Source: Pseudomicrostroma phylloplanum (Eukaryota > Basidiomycota > Exobasidiomycetes > Microstromatales). From it: a stretch of DNA of 64,000 nucleotides. The notes under the pieces were generated by a model. The model did no database searches. It was not told the DNA's origin and saw nothing but the letters and a program-made list of their open reading frames with translations. Below, in pieces: positions 33,704-44,716 of the stretch. How positions within the stretch are numbered: position 1 is the first letter of the stretch; each line of letters opens with the position of its first letter. The stretch covers positions 186,001 through 250,000 of the forward strand of contig BCHS01000005.1 of the NCBI GenBank assembly GCA_039545275.1, given 5' to 3'. The position numbers and the translations under genes were made by a program.

Positions 33704-36700
33704 TTACACGTCTAGACTCTCTACAGTGTACGGCCCCACAAGCGCGCTGCTCTCCAGAGCGTGCAGTCTCACAGTCTTGCCAAGTCCTTCCATGCCCAGC
33801 CCGCCTCCCGTCTCGCTGCGAGCCTGTACCGCTCCTGCTTGACCTGCCGATGCCTTCATCAGCTTGGCCGCCCTCGGATCGCGAGCGCGTTGCACGACAA
33901 TTCTCCTGGCAGTCTCCTCCTGCAGTCTCTTGCGGTCCGTGTTCAGGCGCGTAAAGGCGTCCAGCGGACCTCTGAGAGTGCTCAAGCTGGCGCAGAGGGT
34001 CAGGTGTGCCGAGAGCGCCTTCGATAGCGAGTGCAAGGATCGATGCATCGACGGCGTGTTGAGGAGAAGAGGGAAGTAGACGTCGATGAGGTCCATTGCG
34101 AATTGTAGCAGGTCCGTCGTGGGAGGAGCCTTGGCTTGCGAGCCCTTGTCGCCCAGCCGCTTTCGCCTGGAGCCCGCCGTCGACTTCTTCATGGGGCCAG
34201 TCAGCTCGTCATCGGCTCCCGCCAGAGAGACGAGATCAAGCGGCTCAGCCGCTCTGTCCTGCAGCCATCTTGTAATCACTTGCAGGAGGTTCACCACGTC
34301 GCTTGACTCCGTGACATGGCCATGCAGCGTGGATCGCAAGAGCGGCCGTGAGACAGCCATAGTCACAAATTGCGACAAGAAGATTTCCAGGTGCGTCTTC
34401 TCAGCCGAGTGTCGTTCGCTGCTCCTTTCATTCTGAAGGAGCTCTACCAGCAGATCCACCAACTCCCTCTCGCCAACGTCAGATACGTTCCTGATGGTCT
34501 CCATGATCTGAGCCCAGTCGTTCCGAGCTTTCAAGCGAGCAATGAGTGACTGCCCGCTCCCGGCCAGCATTCCACAGCTGATGGACTTGCGGCTCATCAA
34601 GTAGGTGAAGATCTTCTTCGCGTACGGTGCCGAGCGAGCAGTCGATGATGCTGCAGGTAGAGCCAGGTCCAGTAGAGCTGCGACGAACGAGTACGATAGC
34701 TTGACTTTGGGTGCCCGATCTTCCCTCTGGTTCCTGCGTTGCTTGTAGCTCTTCTTCTCCTCGCCGCCCCCCAAATCTGTCGGCTCCCGATCACTGTCAT
34801 CGCTGCCGCTCTGATCGTCAGCCGCGAGTTCTGCAGCAGCGGCTTGTGACTCGAGGCGCTCCTTCTCCCATGCTGCCTTGACTCGTGCTCCTTCTTCAGA
34901 GAGCCAGCTGGCAAAGGCAGTCTCCATCTCAACAGACTTCTTCTCAGCTGTGTCTGCAGTACTCGAGCTGTGGATGCTCTGCAGTCGCTGCAGAAGCGCT
35001 TCGTGTGATGCCTCGATGTCGACAGCCGCTCGAGCTGAAGAAGCAGCCTTTGCTTGATTCTGCTTCGACCAAGCAGTAGTCAGCGCCGCTTTCCCGACGG
35101 CGTGTCTCAAGACACTGCTGGAGGGGATGGTGAAGGGTAGAGCCCACAAGGTAGCCAGCGCTGTTCCTTCGACCTGAGGTCCTCCCCACGAGCACCCCTC
35201 GACGATTGCCTGGGAACCGCCGACACGGGTCAGCGAGATGCTGGAGTGTCGTTCATTGTCTGCCAAGCCCGGGATGACGGGTGCCGACCAATCTGATGTG
35301 ACAATCAAAGCGTCAAGATCCGTGTCCCAGATGAGAGCAGCGAACCTGCCAGAGCTAGGTCCGCCAGCTGCACGGAGGACGATCAAGAGATGGGAGGGGG
35401 AGAGCCGTAGGAGCGCGGCTGGACGAGAAGGTGAAGCTTCTTGAGAGAGATGCCTGATCGACAATGGCCGCGGCTGGCTGAGTTGTGGTCCTTCCGGGGC
35501 GCTAATGGTGAGATTGCAGAAGAGAATATCACCAGAACGAGCTGAGAAGTCAAAGAAGATGATTATCAGCACCATGTGTAAGAGTCTCGTTTCTTGAACG
35601 CCGAACTCACTTAGCAACGACACACGTCCGTCGTGGAAGAGATTAACGTCTAACAGAGCGGCTGCATCTGGTACGGCTGAGCACAGTGATTCTCCAAGGC
35701 TTGTGAGCCGCGCCGTTTCACCTGACGCGCCGATTCTTTGCACCTGCACCTTTAGAGGGCCAGAGGCTATCAGACCGTCTCTGTTGGTGGAACCCTCTGC
35801 GTCGTCGATGACCTCCATGGCAGTCTTTCTCCGTCTACTTTTCTTGTCGTTCGAGTCACCTGGCGTCCCGCCTGATGAAGAAGGGCCGGAGGACCGACCT
35901 GCCGATGTGAAAGTGATGACGAAGCCCAAGGCATCCTCTTGGCGCATCTCATCGCCGAGAATCTGCGCTGATGCCATGGGATCGAGAACGGTCATCGAGT
36001 GAGTGATAGAACGAGGATGCGGGGACGAAGAGGTCCCATTCGTTTGCGGCGAGAGATCTGAGACCTTGAGGACTGATGGCTGCACCTCAGCAGCTGAGCT
36101 GCTCAAGACGCTGTAATTCCCGCTGCTGAGTCGCAGTAGGACCTCGCCCGAGGAGAGTGGATGCAGAGAAGAGATCATGTCTTTCGACCGAATAGTTGTC
36201 CGCTCTGGGCTCGCTTCAATTGCTGTTGAGCGGCTGCTCTCCTTGACCACCTCGCTCCACGCCCACACCTCTGAGCCTGAACCATCTTGAGCAGTGACGC
36301 CTAGGTAGGTGCGCCTGAGCGTGTTGCCCTTGCCGGCTGACTGCAAAGTGACCAAAGGCGGAGTGCAAGGATGTACAGCATTAGAAAGAACAAAGCTCTG
36401 TACAGCAGTATGTGTTGCAGCCTGTTAAAAGCAGAGGACAAGGGGCAGCAATTGTCAGCGCGCCACTCCTTCTTGCCAAGTCCGACTTCCTGATCACACT
36501 CACGTCGGTCAGCGTCACCGCTGCACCCGCAGCTACTGTTACGATGAGTCCCCTTGCTCTCCGAATGCTTCCTGAGCCGATCTTGACGACTTCTCCAACG
36601 GCAGCATGTGACAGTCTCGAGGAAGACGCTGCATTTGCCTGAAAGACGGTCTTGCCTGCCTTCCCTGCTGAGGGGGCGTAAGAACCGAGGACGACAGGCG

Positions 36701-36737
36701 GCGAGAGAGAAGGATGAGGTGCCAGGACTGCCGGCAT
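33704..36737 (-). CDS. Unassigned 960-residue protein, possibly nucleolar
   Basis: Minus-strand exons 36504-36737, 35611-36421 and 33704-35541. The first junction is phase 0 (GTGAGT donor, AACAG acceptor). The second intron, 35542-35610, is 69 bases, a multiple of three, with no in-frame stop; I treat it as an intron because it begins GTGAGT, ends TTCTCAG and has a CTGAT branch-like element. The N-terminal 450 residues have the short hydrophobic-strand pattern of a beta-propeller (for example VQSFVLSNAVHP, GDILFCNLTI, AALIWDTDL); the C-terminal half is helical with an acidic linker and a KQRRNQREDRAPKVKLSY basic patch. This layout recalls NOL11/Utp8-type proteins of the small-subunit processome, but I cannot identify a diagnostic motif, so function stays open. 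Confidence 0.8.
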
Positions 36738-37304
36738 GCTGAAGGCGGCCTTGGACTCTGAGCTGTAGTAGTGGTCCTGTTACCTAGTCTGGCTGCAGTG
36801 GTAGCAACGGCTGAATGGCGCTTCACGGGAAGAAGCTGGCCGCGTAAATTTTGTTGCAGCCGATCCGCCAAAAATCGTCCGTGGCGCTGCTCCCGCCTTC
36901 CCGCCTGTGTGGGCGCGCAGTGGAGCTGGCCGGCAGCCAGAAGAAAGGCCCGTATGCGCCTTTCTCGGTCATGGTCCCTTCGCGCTGAAACACCTAGGAG
37001 ACACTAGGGCCGGTTGATGGTACTGCTCCTACCACGGCCATCTTACTCATTCCTTTCTCTTCCACCTGCTGCTTTTTACTCGGCCCCTTTCTCTTCCTCT
37101 GCACCCCTCAGGCTCGAGCTCAATAGGCTTCCGTCCTCAGCTTTCTACCCTCTACCGCCCCACGTTCCCTCCTCGGCTGCACCACCGAGACGAGGAAGCC
37201 TACGAGTGCCGCATAGAGACCGCATAGACACGCACTCGGCAGTTCCAAAGGGCCCAAGCCTTGTCGCAACACCCATTCTCAAGCCTCTAGTCAGTACGAC
37301 CAAG
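36738..37304. promoter_or_regulatory. Divergent region between the unassigned gene and VIP1
   Basis: About 570 bases. An ATG at 37017 is in frame with VIP1 and would add 96 residues (Ser/Pro/Leu-rich). Its context is poor (T at -3) and the composition is that of a CT-rich leader, so I regard it as untranslated. Confidence 0.5.
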
Positions 37305-40300
37305 ATGGAAGCGCAGCGTGAAGGAATCATCACCCTGGGAGTATGCGCTCTCGACCGAAAGGCTCGAAGCAAGCCTATGCAGAACATCCTCAACCGCATC
37401 TTGGCCAACAAGGAGCTGGACGTCAGCATTGTCAACTTCGGTGACAAGGTCATCCTAGACGAGCCGGCAGAGTCTTGGCCAGTAGTAGACGTGCTCATTT
37501 CCTTCTTCAGCGCTGGCTTTCCCCTCGACAAGGCCATTTCCTACGCCAACCTGCGCAAGCCCATCTGTGTCAATGACCTGGGTCTGCAGAAGGTTCTCTG
37601 GGACCGCAGAGCTGTTCTCGCCATCCTCGATGCCGTCAAGGTGCCTACCCCGAGGCGGCTCGAAGTGGACCGAGATGGAGGACCAGAGGTAGAAGAGGAA
37701 TTGGGCAAAGATCTGAAGAGGCGCTTGGGGGTCGACTTGCTGCGACGTAGACCGATCAAAGACTGCTATCTCAAAGACGAAGACACTCTCGTAGTAGGCA
37801 ACCAGGAGATACGCAAGCCTTACGTCGAGAAGCCCGTCAGTGGAGAGGACCACAACATTCACATCTACTTTCCTCGATCGATGGGAGGAGGCGGCCGAAG
37901 GCTGTTCAGAAAAGTCGGTAACAAGTCCTCGGAACACGATCCAAATCTCGTCGAGCCAAGGAAGGAAGGGTCGTACATCTACGAGGAGTTCATCAGCGTT
38001 GACAACGCCGAGGACGTCAAAGTGTACACGATTGGGCCCAAATTTGTCCATGCTGAGACCCGCAAATCTCCCGTTGTGGACGGCCTGGTGAAGAGGAATC
38101 CGGACGGCAAAGAGATTCGCTACATCACCAAGCTCTCTGAGCCCGAAGTGACAATGGCAGAAAATATCAGCACAGCCTTCAAGCAGAACATCTGCGGCTT
38201 CGACCTCTTGCGCGTCGGAAATAAGAGCTACGTCATTGACGTGAATGGCTGGAGCTTTGTCAAGGGCAACGACTTCTACTATGACAAGTGTGCCGAGATC
38301 CTGGGCAACTTTTGCAAGCACAACGTCCCCCCTGTCCGGACTCTGCCTAGCGGCGGAGACACTGGTTCAACAAGTGAGCAGTCTCAGGCATCTTGGAACC
38401 TCAAAGCAACGGTCACCGTTTTCCGACATGGTGATCGGACGCCAAAGCAGAAGCTCAAGAGGAGCTTCAAGGCCAAAGACTCTTGGACGGCCCCGCTCAT
38501 CGATCTGCTACAGGGACGAAGGGAAGAGATCATTCTGCGACAACAGCTTGACCTGGTGTCCACGGCTGCTGAAGAGGCTCGCAAGCTCGAAGGGGCCCAC
38601 ACAGAAGACCTCGACCTGGTAATCGACGTTATCAACCGGAAAAAGGAGATGCCAGGTACCAAGGTGCAGATGAAGCCGGCATTCAAGGACGGCAAGCTAG
38701 ATAAAATGACACTCATCGTCAAGTGGGGCGGTGAATTTTCCCACGCTGCTAGGCATCAAGCCAAGGACTATGGACAGAATATGAGGAGAGACATGATGAT
38801 CATGTGTCCAAAGGCGCTCAAGAATTGCACCATCTATACGAGCTCAGAGCGACGAGTCACTGCCTCTGCCGAAATCTTCGCAGCATCCTTCCTGGATGAT
38901 CCCGAGGAGCCCTCGCAAAAGCCTCTCCAGCTTGTCATCCGCAAAGACCTACTGGACGATTCCAACGCGGCTAAGGAAGACATGGATATCGTCAAGAAGT
39001 CTCTCAAGGCCAGCTTGAGAGCAGACGGTGTTGACGCCCAGAAGCGACCGGAGCATTGGCCTGAAGATATGGCACCTCCTGCTGAGCTCGCCAGACAGAT
39101 AGCGGCCATCTTGGCCCACCTGTCCAAGGTGATGAAGCAAAACTTCCAGAGTCTCGACGTAGAGAAGATTCAGAAGCGCTGGTGTACCCATGAGACTCCT
39201 AAGCTCTTCCGCGAGAGGTGGGAGAAACTCTTTGCAGACTACGAAGAGGAGCCAAGCGATCCATCGAGGACCTCTGAATTGGCAGACATGCTCAGCCACG
39301 ATGGTCTGCACAACAGACCGTTCCTGGAGGCCATCTTCAGTGATCCTGCCGAGACTGATGCAAAGAAGAAGCTGGAGCAGTTGCACGAGCTTTACCGAAT
39401 GAGTTGCGTACTATTCCATTACGTCTGCCCCCGAGAGTATGGTATTGAGTTGGATCAAAAAGTGAGTAGCATGGCAGCGCTGAAAGTGGGGTAGAGAGCG
39501 CGTCCATTTTGCTCATCCGCGAATCTCTCGCCCTCTCCTTTCAGGAACGCATCGGCCTTCTGACTTCTATGCCCCTGATGAGGAACATCGTATCGGACCT
39601 GGAGCGAGCCGAGGAGGGCAGTCTCTGCTCCCTCTACTTCACAAAAGAGTCTCACGTTCACACTCTGCTCAACCTCATCCTTGCTTCCGATCTACCCATC
39701 GTGATGCCTCGCATGCCCCCGTTGGATTACTTCAGCTCTATCACCTTCGAAGTCTTCGAGAAGACACCATCGATTACAGGTGGGGCCAACAGCACTAGCG
39801 TTTCCCCTCGACCATCGCATGATGCTGGATCAGCAGCGGCCTCTGAGCGAGCCCCTTCGCCAACATCGACCACTCCTGCAACGAGGCCAGAGCGGTCTCT
39901 GCTGATCACTGTTTCGGAAGGAGCCTTCTCATCGAACATCCTCTCCATCGACCTGGACGCTCGGCACTCCATTCACCCGCTGCCCCGTCGAGCTCTGACT
40001 CAACACATCGAGCTGTCGGAAGCCCTCTCGAAGCTTTCAGCCCACGCCCTAAGCGTAGAGGACTCGAAGATGCTGGCTCGTGGTCAAATCGAAGGAGCTG
40101 CAGTGTTTTTCGGAGAGAAGGAGGCAGAGAGCGAGCACGGCTTGCTGCCTGTCAACAAGGCTAGCTTTTCCCACAGCCAAGCAAGCAGCGTGCAGGGGGA
40201 GGTCATGGCATCTTCATCTCCTCCTACGCCTCCGAAGCAGAAGACCACGAAGCCAGTCGTGCTCTGTGGACCTTCGGGAGTGGGCAAGAGCACTCTGATC

Positions 40301-41004
40301 AAGAGGCTCTTCGCCGAATTCCCAGACGAGTACGGATTCAGTGTAAGCCGTGAGTGTGACATGAGCGTCTAACGAGGAGTCGATAGGAAAGGCAAACATG
40401 AAGACTGACTGATCTTTGTCCGATTCTCTCAGACACCACTCGCGCACCGCGACCTGGAGAGATTCCAGGGTTCCACTACCACTACGTTTCTCGCGCCGAG
40501 TTCGAGGACCTCGTCTCCAAGGGCGCCTTCCTCGAGCATGCCACCTTTGGCGGCAACATGTACGGCACGACCATTGCCGCCGTCGAGGCCGTGTCCAAGG
40601 AGAAGGGCAAGCGGGCCATCCTAGACATCGATGCGCAGGGGGTGAAGCTGCTCAAGGCCAACCACGCCCACCTCGATCCACTATACCTCTTCGTCTCTCC
40701 ACCGAAGCTCGGCGCGCTCTATGAGCGATTGAAGAATCGTGGGACAGAGACGCCCGAGAGCACGCTCAAGCGGCTCAGTATGGCCGCGGGGGAGATGGCG
40801 TATGCCCGAGCGGACGATGGGAGGAACTTCGACGTCGTCGTGGTGAATGACGACCTGGACCGTGCCTATGGGGTCTTCAAGGGTGCCATTCGGGGAGCAG
40901 AAGAGGCCGGGGGTAAGGGAGACGTCATGCCTGTCGAGGAGGAGGAGGACTCTGTGCTTGAGCAGGCGAGAAAAGAGGTTGAGGACGCCAAGGCCTCATC
41001 ATGA
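37305..41004 (+). CDS. VIP1-GUK1: Vip1/PPIP5K inositol pyrophosphate synthase continuous with guanylate kinase
   Basis: Exons 37305-39461, 39545-40349 and 40433-41004 encode one frame of 1177 residues. Residues 1-350 are the ATP-grasp kinase (GVCALDRKARSKPM, RKPYVEKPVSGEDHNIHIY, VIDVNGWSFVKGN). Residues 365-900 are the histidine-acid-phosphatase-like domain with RHGDRTP at 374-380 and YFTKESHVHTLLN in exon 2. After a roughly 40-residue linker and an internal Met940, a complete guanylate kinase follows: P-loop GPSGVGKST at 961-969, then HTTRAPRPGE, GAFLEHATFGGNMYGT and ILDIDAQG. No stop codon separates the two. Vip1 makes 1-InsP7 and degrades it; guanylate kinase makes GDP from GMP. Either a true fusion or two transcripts, the second starting at Met940 (strong context). 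The exon 2-3 junction lies inside the kinase part. Confidence 0.9.
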
Positions 41005-41166
41005 TGCATCAATTAATGTCATATTTTCAACGGAGAGGTCGCGCCTCGACAATCACTATATTGCTTTGTACTCCAGCTCGCGCAGCAGTGGTATCAACGA
41101 TGTATGGCATTGCAACCATCGTCACGCCCTTGTGTGTATGCCAGTCTACTTGTGAGCAGGTTCTAT

Positions 41167-42870
41167 CTACACGAAGCGTTCCTCCTGCTGATCATACTGC
41201 TCCACAAGTCCCAACTCCTCCGCGGGCCGAAGAGACAAGGCAGGCTGAGGAGCAGGCGCCAGTCCGATATTGTGTGCATTCGATCCTCCCGAAGCGCCAC
41301 TGGCAGCACCCGCAGACCCGGCTGGACGGCCCGCAGAGTAAGCGGGTGCAGCTGCATTGTTGGATGCTTTGTTCCGCCTCTTGATCAACCCACCAGTAGT
41401 GCCGTTGCTGGCGGTACTTCCCGCACCATAAGCTCCACCGTTGCCCAGTCCCTCGCCAGCAGCAGCTGCCTCCTCGGCTTTCATCCGTTCTGCTCTGCGC
41501 GTGAGCGCGTCGGCCGCGAGTAGGGTCACGACGACGATACTTGCAAGACCAAAGACGAGGGCGAGTGCCCTCCTTGTCAGGTCCCATTTGATGGACTGCT
41601 CAATCTCCGTCTTTAGGTCAGACAATGAGATGGTGAAGCGATTATTGAGGTCTTGGATTTCTTGATCGAGTGAGTTCTGCTCCTCCTTGGCTTCGCCTTT
41701 GCGGTTGTTCATGTCGACTTGGATGTCGTGTTTCATGCGCTCGATGTCCTCCCTCATACGCTGACTCAGGCTGTCCACCTCGCGTTGCAGAAGAGTCGTG
41801 ATGGAGCGCAGAGCAGCAGCATCATTTCTTGCTCGGACTTGCAGCTCGGTACGCAGCTCAGAGAGGGCAGCTGTGAAGAGGTAGCGTTGGTTTTCGACCT
41901 GGACGCGGTTCAGAAGAATGTCGAGGGAATGTGTTGCTTTGCGCTGGATGGAGGCAGTAGTCAGCTGCATGATTGCCTCGGCCGGGTCATGAGGTCGATG
42001 CAGAGGCTGTGTTGATAGCTCGGTACCGGTAGCAGGTGGAGAAGAATCGCCCTCCGTCCCCTCTTCGATGGCGTCCTCCGCCAGACCATTACGATTCTGA
42101 GCGTTCGTGATCCATCTCAAGACCTCCCGCTGCCGCTCCTGGCCTTCTCGGTCGTTGCCACGTAGCTCAGTAGTTGCCTCTTGCAACCTCTCCGCATTAA
42201 GGAACCCAGCCTCCTCAAGCCTCTTGACAAAGAGGCGCGTATCAAAGAGGTGGTCTAGCGCAGGCGATGGTGGTCGGAACTCTGTCGAGTCCATACTTGG
42301 CACAGACGTCGACGGCACGAGTGGCCCGTTGTGCGCATCACCGCCAAAGTCCCCACCAGGCTGACGTGACGTGGTTGCACTGCCTGACCCGCTCGCTCCT
42401 CCCAATGTATATGGATTGCTGCCGCTTGAGGGTCCGCTACCAGTGGTACTCTGCTGAGGCGGAGGCGGGGAGGGGGCAGCCTGATGGATGATATGTCCCT
42501 CGCTGTCGAAATTGACACTGGCTCCACCACCTGCGATTCCCAGTCCATGAGCCGGCATGGGCCTCTCCAGCCTCTCCTGCGCTTGCTGTAGCCTCTGCTT
42601 CAACAGTTCCGATGAGCTCGGAGAGGCAGAAGGTGGAGGCGATGTAGAGGACGGCCCCGCCGAGGACGAAGACTGCTGTGTGGACGATGGGGGCGCTTGT
42701 GAAGTGGAGGCCGACGACGACGAAGATGGTCCAGCTGCTGGCTGTTGCTGCTGCTGAGACTTCGGCTTGATGGTCCCGCTGACCGTCTCCCTCGGCTGGC
42801 TCGCTCCTGATGATGTCGCTGCCGAGGTCCCTTGAGCCGCCGTCCCCTGATCCTGACCTTGACCCTGACT

Positions 42871-42903
<33 letters not shown>

Positions 42904-43344
42904 CTCGCTGACCCTCTTGATGCTCTGCGACTGCTGCTGCTTCTCTGCCTCCCTCGCAGAGATCTCTGCCTGCCTCACCTCGGAGCCAGATCGTTTATCC
43001 GTGACTCTGACGGTAGCAGGAGAAGTCGACTTCTGCTGCTGCTGCTCCTTTTGTTTGCCAGCCGCGGCCGGTGCATCTTTACTGCCCTCCTGCTTCCGAC
43101 TTTGCCCCTGAGCAGGAGGAGCTGAAGAAGAAGAAGATGAAGATGAAGCTGGCCATAGCGAAGCGATGGAAGCGTGGTAGCTTCGACTCGACAGAAGTAA
43201 AGGCTGAACGGCCCGCCGACTCCTGAAGCGCTGTACCCTCCGGAATGGGAGATGAGACGGGAGGCTGCGAAGCTGCTGGGCTGGGACGATACGGCTGGCA
43301 GCTGAGCAAGAAGCGATGAGGCTCCGCCCGCGAGCAGGGAGCAT
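41167..43344 (-). CDS. Mitochondrial DUF1640 protein (MCUR1/CCDC90, Fmp32-like)
   Basis: A single exon of 725 residues from ATG 43344 (open frame continues upstream without ATG). The N-terminus (RGRSLIASCSAASRIVPAQQLR, Arg/Ser-rich, no acid) is a mitochondrial presequence ending near RSYHAS. A Gln/Ala/Ser/Pro-rich segment of about 270 residues follows, including a Gln-Ala dipeptide run. The DUF1640 domain starts around residue 366 with FDTRLFVKRLEEAGF, continues as a long coiled coil (NRVQVENQRYLFTAALSELR, MKHDIQVDMNNRKGE, LSDLKTEIEQ) and ends in RRALALVFGLASIVVVTLLAA, a membrane segment near 593-615. Family members are inner-membrane proteins linked to calcium uniporter regulation or respiratory complex assembly. 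The C-terminal 90 residues are Gly/Ala-rich. Confidence 0.9.
42871..42903. repeat. GAGCCT hexanucleotide array inside the DUF1640 gene
   Basis: Five or so units on the plus strand; read on the coding (minus) strand they encode the alternating Gln-Ala run of the low-complexity segment. The length may vary between strains. Confidence 0.9.
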
Positions 43345-43578
43345 GTGAAGGTGAAGAACGAGGGAGGGGGAAAGGGCAATGAAAGTGTAATGGCAATGCA
43401 AGGATGGTACCAGAGATGGACGAGGCAACCAAGGCCGTGTTGGTCTCGCAAGCGTGGGCCAACGCACCTCGGACCCGCGTGGGGCAAGACCGAGTGGAGC
43501 GGGAGAGATTTACATTTCGCACTTTCCGCCACCTCGCGGCATCATTATCACCTCTTCCTTGCCAATACCACCACCAAG
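43345..43578. promoter_or_regulatory. Bidirectional promoter of DUF1640 gene and CIA2
   Basis: 234 bp between divergent start codons; no other gene fits. Confidence 0.6.
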
Positions 43579-44458
43579 ATGTCTACAAAAGACAACGCCA
43601 ATCCCATCGTGCATCGTCCCGCCGGGCACGCCGCCGCCAAGTCTACTCTTGCTTCTACCTCGACGGAGGACTGGTGGCGGGACGAGGCGATTCATCTTCC
43701 TGACACTTCCTATTCGAAGAAGCAGGGAGTTGCTGCGCTCGATGAGGGAGATGTTGATGGGATGGATGAAGATGAGGTCAAGGAGAAGAGGGAAGATATT
43801 GATGCTAATGAGGTCTTTGGTGAGTATGCCAGTCATGGTCGTGCTCTCGGCCCTGGCTACAATGGACCAGGTAGACGTTCCCGTCCAGTAGACTCACAAT
43901 CCCTTGCATCTCCCGATGTCAGACCTGATCCGCTCAATCAACGACCCCGAGCATCCGCTCACACTCGAGGAGCTCGCAGTAGTCAATGCTTCCCACATCA
44001 CCGTCACCCATCCAGACGACTATCCAGGCGCGCCCAGATACCCAGCCGTGCGCATGGAGTTTACGCCTACGATTCCACACTGCTCCATGGCTACGCTTAT
44101 CGGTGAGTAGAACAAGCAGAGAAAGTGCCCTACAGAATGTCCTCTCGAGACTGACGAGCGCTTTTCATTCGTCTTTGTATTTTCCTTGACAGGTCTCTCC
44201 CTCCGAGTCCGGCTCCTACACGCCCTCCCCCCCTCGTACAAAGTCGACATCTCTATCCGCCCAGGCACGCACCAGTCTGAGAACAGCATCAACAAGCAGC
44301 TCAATGATAAGGAGCGTGTGGCTGCCGCATTGGAGAATGAGCATCTACTGGGAGTGGTGAGGGGTTGTTTGGAGACGGCGCAGAGGAGGGGGAGAAGTGA
44401 GGAGGAGTGGACGAAGAAGGCTGAGGAGGTGGCGAGGCAGATTGGAGTTACGGCTTAG
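43579..44458 (+). CDS. CIA2: Cytosolic iron-sulfur assembly component CIA2 (MIP18/FAM96)
   Basis: Exons 43579-43819, 43923-44102 and 44193-44458 give 228 residues; both introns interrupt after the first base of a codon. The MIP18 domain includes [39 protein letters not shown] with the reactive cysteine of the family, and [26 protein letters not shown]. The acidic N-terminus of about 80 residues ([21 protein letters not shown]) is common in fungal orthologues. CIA2 works with CIA1 and MMS19 to hand Fe-S clusters to cytosolic and nuclear apoproteins. Convergent with the glycogenin gene, 258 bp apart. Confidence 0.96.
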
Positions 44459-44716
44459 AGCTCCTGGCTCCTGGCTCCTGAGAAGAGGCAACTTGCGAGC
44501 AGGATGATTCTCCCTCGTTGTATATCAGTATTTGTACACCATCTCATTCAAATAGTACGCCAATAGTCACATTCACCAACAAATCCTGGTCGACTGTAGA
44601 GTGCAGCAGGGCTAGAAAAATTTAGATACAAATGCAACGTGTATATGCGATTCTTTTCTCCTCCTCTTCTCCGCTGACTCTCTATTTTTGAATCAGTCCA
44701 GCGACGAACTTCAAGC

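Noticed and set aside
41005..44110. Plus-strand frames opposite the DUF1640 gene and in alternative frames of CIA2
   Set aside because: They are shadows of the coding frames; conserved family motifs are only in the called frames.
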